A stretch of 64,000 nt of DNA from Acinetobacter bohemicus ANC 3994 (GTDB lineage: Bacteria > Pseudomonadota > Gammaproteobacteria > Pseudomonadales > Moraxellaceae), in assembly GCF_000367925.1 (NCBI RefSeq), contig NZ_KB849166.1, positions 1-64,000 of the forward strand, given 5' to 3'. The notes under the pieces were generated by a model, which had not been told where the DNA came from, did not search any database, and was given only the letters and a program-made list of their open reading frames with translations. Of this stretch, positions 36,165 to 44,523 are shown one piece after another. The translations under genes and the position numbers were made by a program. The stretch's first letter is position 1; the number at the start of each line of letters is the position of its first letter.

Positions 36165-37187
36165 TTAGACATTGCGATTGACGTACGCATCGATCTGTTC
36201 TGAAGTCCAACCCGTCATTGCTTCGAGTTGTTGTGCTGGACTCATGGCAGCCATACGTTCATCAAGCGTGACTCCTGCTGGCGAACCTGCTGGTAAATCA
36301 CTGACGCTATGCGGTACTTGTGTTCGAGCGTTATTTACAGCTTGCTTGGCTTGTTCCTTAATGCTGTTCACATCAGGTGTGGCCACGTTCAAATTGTTGG
36401 CTTGCTTATACAGTGTTAAAAGTTCATTAATTTCTGTTGCAGTTCCACGGCTTAACACATTGTTGTATGCACCTTGTAAAATACTAGGCTGTGCATCTTT
36501 CCAATTTTGGAACTCTTGAGATTCAGCAACGGATTCAAAGTCAGGGTGTACCGAAGCAATTGCATCAAAGTGTTGTTGCTCTGCGCTTTTCGCAAGTTGT
36601 GCTTGTTGCAGCTGTTGTTGTTGTTGAAAAGGTTGTAATGCCTTATCAATAGCAGCTTGAATTGCACCAGGTACTCTTAATTCAAGTAATGCATCCACAC
36701 CTTTCGCAATCGCCTCTTCGGAAAAATCACCGAACATGGCAATCACATTGGCATTATCTCCACTTGCAGCAATAGCAGCTTCAGCCGTCGCTAAATTCTG
36801 TTCTGCCGCTGGTGTAGCTTGACCTGTTTGGATCTGACTTTGTGCTTCAGCAAGGGCTTGTTCATAGCTCTCAGCTTTAGCTTTCCATTCCTGTTCGCCT
36901 TTTCGAGCCTTCTCCAAACTTTCGTATGGAATGGTATGAATGCCGTCTTTAGCGAGAACTTTAGCGTTAGATGCATTTAAGTCATCTTCCGCTGGTACTG
37001 TATTCGCAGCATCCGGTTGTTTAATTTCTTCATTCACTTGGTTAACGACTGGCGTATCGATAACAGGTTCCACTGGTTGTCCAATGGTTTCGCCATTCAT
37101 GGCAGCTTCAATGAGCTGAGATGCAAGTTCAGGAGATACTTTTCCGGTTGCTTCAATTTGATCGTTTTGTTGCTCTGTAATATTCAT
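36165..37187 (-). CDS. Capsid scaffold/assembly protein (putative)
   Basis: A 340-residue, very acidic and Q/A/E-rich protein with long helices (SLEKARKGEQEWKAKAESYE, QQQQQLQQAQLAKSAEQQHF) and a basic, conserved-looking C-terminus (EAMTGWTSEQIDAYVNRN). This is typical of scaffold proteins that line the procapsid and bind coat through the C-terminal end. I start at the ATG at 37187 because AGGAAAGG lies just upstream. The open frame to 37268 has no such site. It is the first gene after late-promoter site 5 and lies directly upstream of the capsid gene. Confidence 0.75.
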   Translation of the reverse strand: MNITEQQNDQIEATGKVSPELASQLIEAAMNGETIGQPVEPVIDTPVVNQVNEEIKQPDAANTVPAEDDLNASNAKVLAKDGIHTIPYESLEKARKGEQEWKAKAESYEQALAEAQSQIQTGQATPAAEQNLATAEAAIAASGDNANVIAMFGDFSEEAIAKGVDALLELRVPGAIQAAIDKALQPFQQQQQLQQAQLAKSAEQQHFDAIASVHPDFESVAESQEFQNWKDAQPSILQGAYNNVLSRGTATEINELLTLYKQANNLNVATPDVNSIKEQAKQAVNNARTQVPHSVSDLPAGSPAGVTLDERMAAMSPAQQLEAMTGWTSEQIDAYVNRNV

Positions 37188-37276
37188 GCCTTTCCTGCCA
37201 CTTATCGCTGTAGCCGCATTGAGGTTAGTGCAGACTTTAAGAGTCCATGCTTGCTGCTGATTGCTCAACTACGGCT

Positions 37277-37320
37277 AGTTTGCAAGTGTTTAATACAGAC
37301 GAGCCAACCCTACAGGGGGT
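37277..37320 (-). promoter_or_regulatory. Putative late promoter site 5 (scaffold-capsid operon)
   Basis: The minus strand reads ACCCCCTGTAGGGTT (37306-37320), then about 23 nt, then a poor -10 (CAAACT, 37277-37282). The motif itself is one of the fullest copies. It follows the terminator at 37338-37357 by 17 bases. Confidence 0.6.
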
Positions 37321-37337
37321 GAATTACAGACGTAAAA

Positions 37338-37357
37338 AAACCACCCGAAGGTGGTTT
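37338..37357. terminator. Bidirectional terminator
   Basis: The stem AAACCACC / GGTGGTTT has a CGAA loop and T-runs on both strands. On the minus strand it ends the 150-residue gene just before late-promoter site 5. Confidence 0.9.
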
Positions 37358-37365
37358 TTTAAAAT

Positions 37366-37818
37366 TTAAAGTAGTTTTCCATTGGATTCCAATACTAAAC
37401 TCATTCCACTCTCATTATTTAACAATTTGATTAAAGCAAAATAGAACAGATTCTCACTATGATCGAATTTTTCAGTATTCAATGCCTTACCAAAATATAC
37501 TGATCTAGAGTGTTTGGTAATATTTTTAAGGTTACATGAGAAATGATAAATAGTAATTTCATCGATTAATTGCTCATCGTATCTAAATTCAAAATCAATA
37601 GACTCAATCGAATTCATATCGACACTCTGTTCTAATTGATCGTAAAAAGTCTTAATATTTTCAGGGAGAGCCTCAAGAGTAATACCTACTGCTTCTTTCG
37701 ATTTAAATCTTAAATAAATATCTGATTTTGAAATATATTCATTCGTTTTACCTACTTTTTTCCACTCGTTTAATTTTAAATTACAAGCAATTTGCTCAAA
37801 GTTCATTATGTTGTCCAT
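37366..37818 (-). CDS. Hypothetical moron protein with own promoter
   Basis: A 150-residue acidic protein of no recognised family (MNFEQIACNLKLNEWKKVGK, then beta-rich segments and VYFGKALNTEKF). It forms a single-gene unit. A sigma70-like promoter lies upstream at 37841-37868, and terminators lie on both sides (37338-37357 and 37884-37908). It lacks the late motif found before the structural units. This isolation points to cargo expressed in the lysogen, possibly affecting host or superinfecting phages, but nothing in the protein says how. The first ATG (37818) or the second (residue 5) could be used. Confidence 0.65.
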   Translation of the reverse strand: MDNIMNFEQIACNLKLNEWKKVGKTNEYISKSDIYLRFKSKEAVGITLEALPENIKTFYDQLEQSVDMNSIESIDFEFRYDEQLIDEITIYHFSCNLKNITKHSRSVYFGKALNTEKFDHSENLFYFALIKLLNNESGMSLVLESNGKLL

Positions 37819-37840
37819 GTTTGTATTATACAGAAATTAA

Positions 37841-37868
37841 ATTATGGGGCTAAATTTATGTTTTTCAA
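37841..37868 (-). promoter_or_regulatory. Sigma70-like promoter of the 150-residue gene
   Basis: Minus strand TTGAAA (37863-37868) and CATAAT (37841-37846) are separated by 16 bases. A second good -10, TATAAT (37826-37831), lies closer to the gene. It has the -35 that the late motif sites lack. Confidence 0.6.
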
Positions 37869-37883
37869 TGCTATAAGTATAAA

Positions 37884-37908
37884 AAACCAACATCATTGAT
37901 GTTGGTTT
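37884..37908 (-). terminator. Terminator after Gp49-like gene
   Basis: An 11-base perfect stem (AAACCAACATC and its complement) has a three-base loop and T-run on the minus strand. It closes the single-gene unit started at late-promoter site 6. Confidence 0.88.
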
Positions 37909-37930
37909 GAGGGTATCCGATTCGATGGGT

Positions 37931-38797
37931 TTAAATCAATTCATCTAATAATTTAGTCATTTTGGTTTCTGCTTTTTTTCGCAAATCACTACTGATATTT
38001 GGTGTATTCAACAATTGGGTAAGCAAATATGCATTTTCACGATTATTTAAAAGTTTAGTACGATGAATACAATCACCAACATTGCCACCTATGGGAATGA
38101 TTGGTTTAACAGCATCACAATATTTAATTTCTAAATCATACAATTCAGAAGAAACTATAGGGCTCTTTTGCAACAGCCCTACATCCACACCTTGGTTAGC
38201 AAAGTGTTCTTGGAATTTAATTTGATGGCTTAATTTTTCTTTCAACAAATAACCTTCTAATAACCAAATTTTTTCACGAGCATTGTCATAGGCAATTTCC
38301 TTCCCAATCTTTGCATCATAATTTTCAGGACTAGCACAAGCTGATTCACCTGTAACTGTAAAACCATTTTCTAATGTAAGAATACAGAATGTTAATGTCT
38401 GTAGTGGAGGTGGTGCATCAAATACTTCTACACCATTATCACGCTTACACACTTCACGAGGTAGGATGTATTCAACTGCTTTGATTTTAGAATCAATATG
38501 TTCGGGTGTTATACGAGGTGCATTTAAGTTTTTGGATTGAATTTCTTGTTCGATTTTCTGTTCTGCTGTCTTTAATTCATCCTGAACTAAAATCACAACC
38601 GCACCATTCGGAATACGATCCGTTTTATGGCTATACGTTTCATTATTTGTCACTCGATAATCAAGTAATGGATTTTCGACAACCAAATAATCACCTGAAA
38701 TACGCCATGCACTAACGCCAATCATTCGTGCAACCTGTTCAGCATTGCCTGTGGTATCGGTGGTTAAATCAAGTTGCAAAATAATTTGAGTAGTCAT
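37931..38797 (-). CDS. Gp49/Sf6 gp66-like phage protein with N-terminal extension
   Basis: A 288-residue protein. Residues ~95-210 match the N4 gp49/Sf6 gp66 family: ITPEHIDSKIKAVEYILPRE near the start, LTFCILTLENGFTVTGESAC in the middle and YDNAREKIWLLEGYLLKEKL at the end. The biochemical role of that family is not known to me. The first ~85 residues are an extra beta-rich part, and a helical tail follows. It forms its own unit between late-promoter site 6 and a terminator, inside the run of packaging and head genes. Confidence 0.75.
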   Translation of the reverse strand: MTTQIILQLDLTTDTTGNAEQVARMIGVSAWRISGDYLVVENPLLDYRVTNNETYSHKTDRIPNGAVVILVQDELKTAEQKIEQEIQSKNLNAPRITPEHIDSKIKAVEYILPREVCKRDNGVEVFDAPPPLQTLTFCILTLENGFTVTGESACASPENYDAKIGKEIAYDNAREKIWLLEGYLLKEKLSHQIKFQEHFANQGVDVGLLQKSPIVSSELYDLEIKYCDAVKPIIPIGGNVGDCIHRTKLLNNRENAYLLTQLLNTPNISSDLRKKAETKMTKLLDELI

Positions 38798-38812
38798 AAT
38801 AATTCCTAATAT

Positions 38813-38835
38813 AAAAAGACAGCTATTAAGCTGCC
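38813..38835 (-). terminator. Terminator overlapping late promoter 6
   Basis: GGCAGC and GCTGTC (minus strand, six pairs including one G-U) with a six-base loop are followed by TTTTT at 38817-38813. It stops transcripts arriving from the membrane-protein and small-ORF genes. A transcript begun at site 6 (start expected near 38832) would lack most of the first arm, so it could escape. Confidence 0.65.
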
Positions 38836-38838
38836 TTG

Positions 38839-38880
38839 ATTATTCAAGTATTAATTTTGATGGTCACACCTTACAGGGGT
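38839..38880 (-). promoter_or_regulatory. Putative late promoter site 6
   Basis: The minus strand reads ACCCCTGTAAGGTG (38867-38880), then 22 nt, then AATAAT (38839-38844), in front of the Gp49-like gene. Its first base overlaps the stop codon of a small proline-rich ORF. Confidence 0.68.
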
Positions 38881-38975
38881 TACTTTCTTTTAATTTTTGG
38901 ATCTTGCGAATCACCAATTTTAACTAATGGCGGTCTTGGGACTGGTGCAGGTATAGGTTTTGGTTTATCTGACAT
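38880..38975 (-). CDS. Small proline-rich ORF A (31 residues)
   Basis: A 31-codon ORF beginning MSDKPKPIPAPVPRPPLVKI and ending in basic residues (KIKRK). AAAGG lies upstream. It starts right after the stop of a second small ORF with a similar PVPRPP core, which suggests paralogous small phage proteins rather than chance. Its function is unknown. Proline-rich stretches of this sort often bind partner proteins. It is too short for routine gene calling. Confidence 0.5.
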   Translation of the reverse strand: MSDKPKPIPAPVPRPPLVKIGDSQDPKIKRK

Positions 38976-38976
38976 T

Positions 38977-39081
38977 TTAATTTCTGCTTTCCTTTTTTGG
39001 CGGTGTATGAATAATCCAATCTTGCTCAATGGGCGGTCGTGGAACAGGTTGTTGTGGTGGTTTTGGTGTTGTGTTCGTCAT
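38977..39081 (-). CDS. Small proline-rich ORF B (34 residues)
   Basis: A 34-codon ORF reading MTNTTPKPPQQPVPRPPIEQ and ending HTPPKKESRN. It shares the PVPRPP core with ORF A, lies directly before it, and overlaps the 3' end of the membrane-protein gene by 56 bases in another frame. The ribosome site is weak (GAG). The resemblance between the two ORFs is the best evidence that they are real. Confidence 0.45.
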   Translation of the reverse strand: MTNTTPKPPQQPVPRPPIEQDWIIHTPPKKESRN

Positions 39082-39688
39082 TATGATTACTCAAATCTAC
39101 AATACAAGTTGTGGTGGTTGACTTAATTGGTTTTACATCCCTTGTATATAAATCAATCATTATTGAAACTAGTAATAATACTAAAACAATTCCCAAAAAA
39201 GCAGTTTCTTTATAAGCATTTTCTAAAATTTCCTTCTTGTTCGCTAAACTGCTTGTATATGAATTATTTATTTCAGACAGATCATTTGATAATCCTTCAT
39301 AAACCTCATCCAACTTGCTCTTACTTATGTAGTTGTTCATTTCCTGCCCAGTAGCAAGTTTAAAAACTTCTGTCACCTTCAGCGATGAAAACAACAATCT
39401 TGAAATATTTAAAATCACTGCAAAAGCTAATGCTAAAAAAACAACTGATGCGATTGAAAAAAAATTATACTTTGAAATTTCAAAGAAATAATATCTTGAT
39501 ATAATTCCAAGTGTTGCCATTACGATGGCAACAAATGTTAAATACTTTGCAGCTTTATCATCTAATCTCACTGTTTGTGCTTTTACAATATCGTATTGTT
39601 CACATTGAAATTCATACAAAAATTTTAACTTTTCTGTATGAAGCTCTGCTTCTTTTTCTTCTATCTCTTCTGATGTTTTTTTTACCAT
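39026..39688 (-). CDS. Membrane protein with coiled coil (moron, hypothetical)
   Basis: A 220-residue protein. An N-terminal charged coiled coil (EEIEEKEAELHTEKLKFLYE) precedes two close membrane spans (YLTFVAIVMATLGIISRYYF near 48-67, FFSIASVVFLALAFAVIL near 75-95). A helical, probably cytoplasmic, segment leads to a third span (TAFLGIVLVLLLVSIMIDLY near 162-181) and a T-rich tail (TKTTTTTCSTTAH). The family is not recognised. Inserted after the portal gene, it is not an expected structural part and may act at the host membrane, for instance in exclusion of other phages. It is followed by two small ORFs and a terminator. Confidence 0.6.
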   Translation of the reverse strand: MVKKTSEEIEEKEAELHTEKLKFLYEFQCEQYDIVKAQTVRLDDKAAKYLTFVAIVMATLGIISRYYFFEISKYNFFSIASVVFLALAFAVILNISRLLFSSLKVTEVFKLATGQEMNNYISKSKLDEVYEGLSNDLSEINNSYTSSLANKKEILENAYKETAFLGIVLVLLLVSIMIDLYTRDVKPIKSTTTTCIVDLSNHNDEHNTKTTTTTCSTTAH

Positions 39689-39764
39689 AAGTTGATCTTA
39701 AATATAAGTATTTTATAAATAATACCATACAAATTAAAAAAAATTCGATCCGTATGGCTTTAAA

Positions 39765-42053
39765 CTAAAGATTGTCGTTTACATCCGTGGTTTCAATCCC
39801 CTGCTGTCCTGTGCCAACCTGTTGTGGCACAGGTGGATTCATCGGACTGGTATTCTGCTGAACCTGTGCAATACCTTCACTTCCGATCTCAGCGCCTTCC
39901 CCTTGAATGTATGGACTGCGTATGTCACTTGCTGCTATCTCTGTCGGTGTTGGGAAATTAGGATCATCACCACCAGGTGTAGGACGTTGATAACCTGCAC
40001 CTTGCATAATCGCATCGGCAATCGGTGCAATCTGCGGCATCTGTGCAATTTGAACACCAGCTTGCATTGCTGAATAAGCAGCTTGCACACCAATCTGTAC
40101 CGAGCGAGCATCAATTTCACTGACTTTACTTAGTGACTCACGCTCTTTAAGCTCAAGTTCACGCAACTTAATATCATTACCAGCTTGTGCCAGTGCTTGT
40201 TTAACCGCTTCTTTGATCTGTTCTTCAATCTGTTCAGGTGTTGGTGCTTGTGAAGCCTGCTTAATCGCTTCAACAATATCTTTCTTAAACGGCGTATCGG
40301 TAAGTGCAATAACATATGGCAGTACTGCGGCTTGTACAGCTGGCGGTAATGACTTAGTAACTTCCGAAAGCGCATTAAGTTGTTGCTCTTGGTACGATTT
40401 AGAACTTGGCACATCACTCAATATGACTTTCAGGCGTGTACGTTGAACGTCATTGGATAAATACGGATAACCCTCTTCGCTAACTTCAGGCTTGTTGATC
40501 ACCACTGTTCGGTCTGCTGTAACAGCATCACCTTCAATAATGACCACTTCTTCCTCATTGCCTAGATCCTCAACAATCATGGAAAGTAACATCTCACCCA
40601 TCATGGTTCGACCTTCGCGGAAGTTATCCATCATTTTGGCAAGCGTTTGATTGGACTGCTCAACCTGAATCTGTTCCTGACGACCAGAAGTAGCATTACT
40701 CTTTTTACCTTGAAAGCCTGACGTGATATTAGACACACGTTCAATCGATGCGCGATTCTCACCCATCATTTGAAAATGTTGATCTGTTAGGTTGTAGTCA
40801 CGCTTCACTTCAAATTTTGCACCGGGTTGCGCCATGTGTTGCCGGCTCAAAACAATATCAGCATCAGGACGTGCAACTTGACGACGTAATTGATCATCCG
40901 TCATATCAACTGCACCTTTGGTACGTTCAACACGTGTCACCGACATGCCCCAACGTAACTTAGACAATGCACTGTTTAGACTGTCTTGGCTGTACTTCAT
41001 ATCACGGACAAAACCATAAGGAATGCCTGTGTTATCTTCACGGAAGCCAAAAAATGGTACGTATGGGAAATAATGGTGTGAATATGGTGTTTTACCATCA
41101 TGCAAGCAATGTGGCCCTAACCAGTATGAACGACGCACTTTAGATACATTCGCTCGGCTTGGTATGGCCAATCCATTCGCCACGGCAATGTTATGTGCCA
41201 TGTTATCTTCATCGTATTCAACCACACGACCATCTTTAAACTTTAAGACAACAGTATTCTTCCAACGGCGATACCACATCTCGACTACATTCATTTCCTT
41301 TGAGGTTGGGTTATACCAATAATTTTCTGCATGCGTCCAAGCACGTGCATTGTTCCAAGCATTTTGTAAGCCTGTCGATACACCACCATCTAAATAGCCA
41401 GCATCATTCCACCATTGACCACCATAACGACCACATAAATCGATCAGTTCTGCATGATCAGGGAATGAATCCTTTAAACGCTTGGGATGAACCCAACGTG
41501 TCCGTTGTAACCATCTTGCATCGGATAGGTCTGATTCAGTGGATTTCATATCCCAACGTATCTCGTTACGATGTACAGCCACACAACGATATGGGTATTT
41601 GAATGGATCAGGCTCACGTTTAACTTCAACAAATCCCAAGCCGCAGCCAATTTGAGGGCGAAACGCGTCTGAACATGCTTTATCAGCTTTGGATAAACGC
41701 TCTGCTTGATTCAATTTATAATTCAAAGCATCTGCTACTTCCTGTCCGCCTAGCTCACCATTGGGAGTAACACGCCAATCTGTACGTGTCTCAAGCTCAA
41801 AACCCTGAACAGATACCAATGCAGGACCAATCATATTCTCGATTGCAGGAGGGATACCGGCTTTCATCATACGGTTCATCAAATCGGTATCAAGTTGATT
41901 GCCGTCTGAATAGTCCATTTCCATATCAGCAATATGTCGCCAATGCGGTTGTTCCTGAATTTCAGCTTGAATCTCTGACAGTTCCTCAACTGTGAGTGCA
42001 TCCTCATCGACCGCATCTACAACATCAGTCTCTTGTGCTTCGTAGTCCTGCAT
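39765..42053 (-). CDS. Portal protein (P22/Sf6-like large portal)
   Basis: A 762-residue portal forming the DNA entry/exit ring at a capsid vertex. The start (MQDYEAQETD) is acidic. Segments such as NMIGPALVSVQGFELETRTDW, YRCVAVHRNEIRWDMKSTE and YSHHYFPYVPFFGFREDNTG are like those of large podovirus portals, and the C-terminal part is helical and Q-rich (EQIEEQIKEAVKQALAQAGN), as in P22-type barrels. I prefer the ATG at 42053, which has GAGGGG eight bases upstream, over the frame's first ATG at 42080 inside the terminase end. It lies next to the large terminase, as usual. Confidence 0.85.
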   Translation of the reverse strand: MQDYEAQETDVVDAVDEDALTVEELSEIQAEIQEQPHWRHIADMEMDYSDGNQLDTDLMNRMMKAGIPPAIENMIGPALVSVQGFELETRTDWRVTPNGELGGQEVADALNYKLNQAERLSKADKACSDAFRPQIGCGLGFVEVKREPDPFKYPYRCVAVHRNEIRWDMKSTESDLSDARWLQRTRWVHPKRLKDSFPDHAELIDLCGRYGGQWWNDAGYLDGGVSTGLQNAWNNARAWTHAENYWYNPTSKEMNVVEMWYRRWKNTVVLKFKDGRVVEYDEDNMAHNIAVANGLAIPSRANVSKVRRSYWLGPHCLHDGKTPYSHHYFPYVPFFGFREDNTGIPYGFVRDMKYSQDSLNSALSKLRWGMSVTRVERTKGAVDMTDDQLRRQVARPDADIVLSRQHMAQPGAKFEVKRDYNLTDQHFQMMGENRASIERVSNITSGFQGKKSNATSGRQEQIQVEQSNQTLAKMMDNFREGRTMMGEMLLSMIVEDLGNEEEVVIIEGDAVTADRTVVINKPEVSEEGYPYLSNDVQRTRLKVILSDVPSSKSYQEQQLNALSEVTKSLPPAVQAAVLPYVIALTDTPFKKDIVEAIKQASQAPTPEQIEEQIKEAVKQALAQAGNDIKLRELELKERESLSKVSEIDARSVQIGVQAAYSAMQAGVQIAQMPQIAPIADAIMQGAGYQRPTPGGDDPNFPTPTEIAASDIRSPYIQGEGAEIGSEGIAQVQQNTSPMNPPVPQQVGTGQQGIETTDVNDNL

Positions 42054-42067
42054 TAAATTTCCCCTCA

Positions 42068-43741
42068 TCACATACGCCAATCTGGTGCCGGTGCTTCTTG
42101 ATAACTACTATGATGATTAAATGATTGTTGATTGCTTGTGCTAATAGTCGTTGTAGCACTTTGCGTATAAATAAGCTCACCCAACAGACCTGCTTCTTTG
42201 GCTTGGGCTAATTGTCTTAATGCGTCTGCACCTTCCGAGCATCCATTGGCTTTATTGGGTTGATCGATATAACGCTTATCAGCCTTCGAGAATTTCTTTT
42301 TGTAGCCTTCAATGCGCTTAATACCCAACTCACAACGTGTTTTATCAAACCATACGTTTTTCAATAGCTTGCGTGTCATTTGAATACCGGTCTGTAATAA
42401 CGTAATACGTGGCACAATCACAAAGTTATGACCAGGTAATAGCTCTTGTAATGACTCTAATGTGGATTTGTTATAGTCACCTAAGCGTTGGTGTGCAGCA
42501 TCATGCGGTAAGAAATGCGTGTGATAGATATAGCCGCGCTTTTGGATCTCAGCGGCATAGTGTCGTAAGTCCTGTCCATGAGCTTCGTAATAATCAATCA
42601 TACGGTCTTGAGAGTTCATAGTTTGATGAAACCAAATTGCACAACCATCACTATTCCCAATATCCCACCATGTACATGTGGGTATATCTAAGACTTCAAT
42701 TTCGGTAATACCGCCACGTTTACGTAGATTCATCATCTCTTTGGCGTAGTAATTACCATCTGTAGCAACTTGAAAGGCTTCTTCGGGGAATGATGGGTAT
42801 TCTTGCCACATCTTCGCTTGATCACCGGTCAAGTCATTATCACGTGTGATGACGTACCAAGCACGCTGATCCGGATCGAGGTGCATTTCGATACCCATTG
42901 CTTCAAGGACTTTATATTCAATATCATCAAAGTTCTGATGATCTGCATCACTAATATCAACTGCAGAAGAATCTAAACGATATTTAGGCTCTTGCCACCA
43001 CGCATAAAAATGAAAGCGGTAATCTTTAACAGAGAGTTTCTTGCGTGCCGAGAAGTTCTTTTGAGCATCATTGACGATACTGGCGAATGCACCTTCTTGC
43101 CCTTCTGCGGTTGACTCAATAACTAAAATACCGTTACTCGGCACAGTGGGAATTGAACCTGTGACCACTTCAATTGCTTTACCCGGATCGCTGGCACAGA
43201 TCTTACCAAACTCTGAAATATGCAGTCTGTGATTGGTAACACCACGAAATGAAGTTGCTACGCGAATAGATGAGCCATTGTGTGCAAATTCCATCTCAGA
43301 CTTGTTGCAGATTCTTAGCGGAAAGCGTTCACGTATCTCTGGGGGTAAGCTATCGTACGTAAATTTAATCTTATCTTTAAATATGCTCCAGACCGTTGTT
43401 AAGTCCTGTGCAATGATTGCGCAGTTCTGATTCGCATTAAATAAAGCATGGTCAAGCCACATCACACAGATTAGCGTTGTAAAACCCAATTGGCGTGCTT
43501 TTAGAATTACATTACGATGCCACAAACGATTTAAAAATTTAACCTGAGCAACATTAGGCTTAAATGGCAATTCGAAAGTTTCAGCTACTTCCATGTTGCC
43601 ATCTTCATCTAAGAAGTCATCACCCTTAATTTTGATCTTATATAAGCAACCGGAAAAAATACGCCATTTGGGATCAGCCAAGCATCGTTTTAGTTCCTCT
43701 GCATTATTTGGCAAAGGTAGTAAAGGTGTGTTATTACTCAC
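42068..43741 (-). CDS. Large terminase subunit (TerL)
   Basis: A 557-residue packaging motor and nuclease. The ATPase part has an adaptor-like start, a Walker A variant KARQLGFTT near residue 79, and a Walker B-like HISEFG near 175. The SMIPT-like coupling motif IVIESTAEG follows. The C-terminal RNase H-fold nuclease begins near residue 335 with WWDIGNSDGCAIWF and ends near GCSEGADALRQLAQA. It starts with GTG at 43741, with GAGGTAAG upstream. Small terminase lies upstream and portal downstream, which completes the packaging module. Confidence 0.92.
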   Translation of the reverse strand: MSNNTPLLPLPNNAEELKRCLADPKWRIFSGCLYKIKIKGDDFLDEDGNMEVAETFELPFKPNVAQVKFLNRLWHRNVILKARQLGFTTLICVMWLDHALFNANQNCAIIAQDLTTVWSIFKDKIKFTYDSLPPEIRERFPLRICNKSEMEFAHNGSSIRVATSFRGVTNHRLHISEFGKICASDPGKAIEVVTGSIPTVPSNGILVIESTAEGQEGAFASIVNDAQKNFSARKKLSVKDYRFHFYAWWQEPKYRLDSSAVDISDADHQNFDDIEYKVLEAMGIEMHLDPDQRAWYVITRDNDLTGDQAKMWQEYPSFPEEAFQVATDGNYYAKEMMNLRKRGGITEIEVLDIPTCTWWDIGNSDGCAIWFHQTMNSQDRMIDYYEAHGQDLRHYAAEIQKRGYIYHTHFLPHDAAHQRLGDYNKSTLESLQELLPGHNFVIVPRITLLQTGIQMTRKLLKNVWFDKTRCELGIKRIEGYKKKFSKADKRYIDQPNKANGCSEGADALRQLAQAKEAGLLGELIYTQSATTTISTSNQQSFNHHSSYQEAPAPDWRM

Positions 43742-43848
43742 TTTCTTACCTCATTTGCGCAATATTGGTGCGGTTTTGGAGCCTGTACGCGCATGAAATT
43801 AAATTGACGTGGATAGTTAGTCGCTTCATTTACGTACAAGCCTTTGAA

Positions 43849-44523
43849 TTAATAGTCTTTATCTTCTTGCACAGGTTGGAATCCTGAACTGTTACCTTGG
43901 GCAATGCTTTCAAGCAATGTCGTTAGTGCATCAGCCGTTGTATTTTCTTTTTCTTCCAATCCATAAGCCTGACGTTCTAAAGCAACCAATGTTTTCATCG
44001 TGTCGCTCAGTTCTTTAATTGCTTTGACGCGGTTTGGTAGATTAATGATCTTCATATACAGATCATTTAATTTATCCATGCCTTTTTCGTCTGGACTGTA
44101 GAGAAGTTCACCAAGCTGTTGCAGCAGGTTTACATTCTCTGCACCGACCATTAATTCCAGCTCATCAAATAACTTCATTGAAATGGATCGAGCACGAGAT
44201 ATGTCTTTACGCTGACCAAGACGGATATCTGTAAGTTTGGTTGCAGCATCATCAATAATATCTTTATCGCGTTTTATGGTTACAGGTGTAACCAGTTCCG
44301 TAACCATCGCTCGCGTAACCATGTCATCAGACTTAGCTTTGATCTTTTCCGCAAGGTTTCGCGGAATACCCAGCTTTGTAAAATGCTTGATGATTGCAGC
44401 GTGTGAAACAGATTCATTAGTTTCTTCTGTGTACTGTGCCGCAAGCTGACGCGGGCTAAGTATCCCAGCTCTCCATCCTGCTTCTATGCGTTCGTAATCA
44501 ATTTTTTGTCTTTTTTCAGTCAT
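43849..44523 (-). CDS. Small terminase subunit-like DNA-binding protein
   Basis: A 224-residue helical protein. The N-terminus holds a helix-turn-helix (AGILSPRQLAAQYTEETNES followed by SHAAIIKHFTKLGI), fitting recognition of the phage packaging site. A long helical middle (ISMKLFDELELMVG, DKLNDLYMKIINLPNRVKAI) suits ring formation, and the tail is acidic. It overlaps the nuclease-like gene upstream by eight bases and lies 108 bases before the large terminase. Assignment rests on architecture and position. Confidence 0.75.
   Translation of the reverse strand: MTEKRQKIDYERIEAGWRAGILSPRQLAAQYTEETNESVSHAAIIKHFTKLGIPRNLAEKIKAKSDDMVTRAMVTELVTPVTIKRDKDIIDDAATKLTDIRLGQRKDISRARSISMKLFDELELMVGAENVNLLQQLGELLYSPDEKGMDKLNDLYMKIINLPNRVKAIKELSDTMKTLVALERQAYGLEEKENTTADALTTLLESIAQGNSSGFQPVQEDKDY

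Noticed and set aside
38836..39126. A 96-codon plus-strand ORF over the small proline-rich ORFs
   Set aside because: Its sequence is the antisense of proline-rich codons (giving G/L/W-rich protein), and it crosses a terminator and the late site. It looks like a shadow frame.
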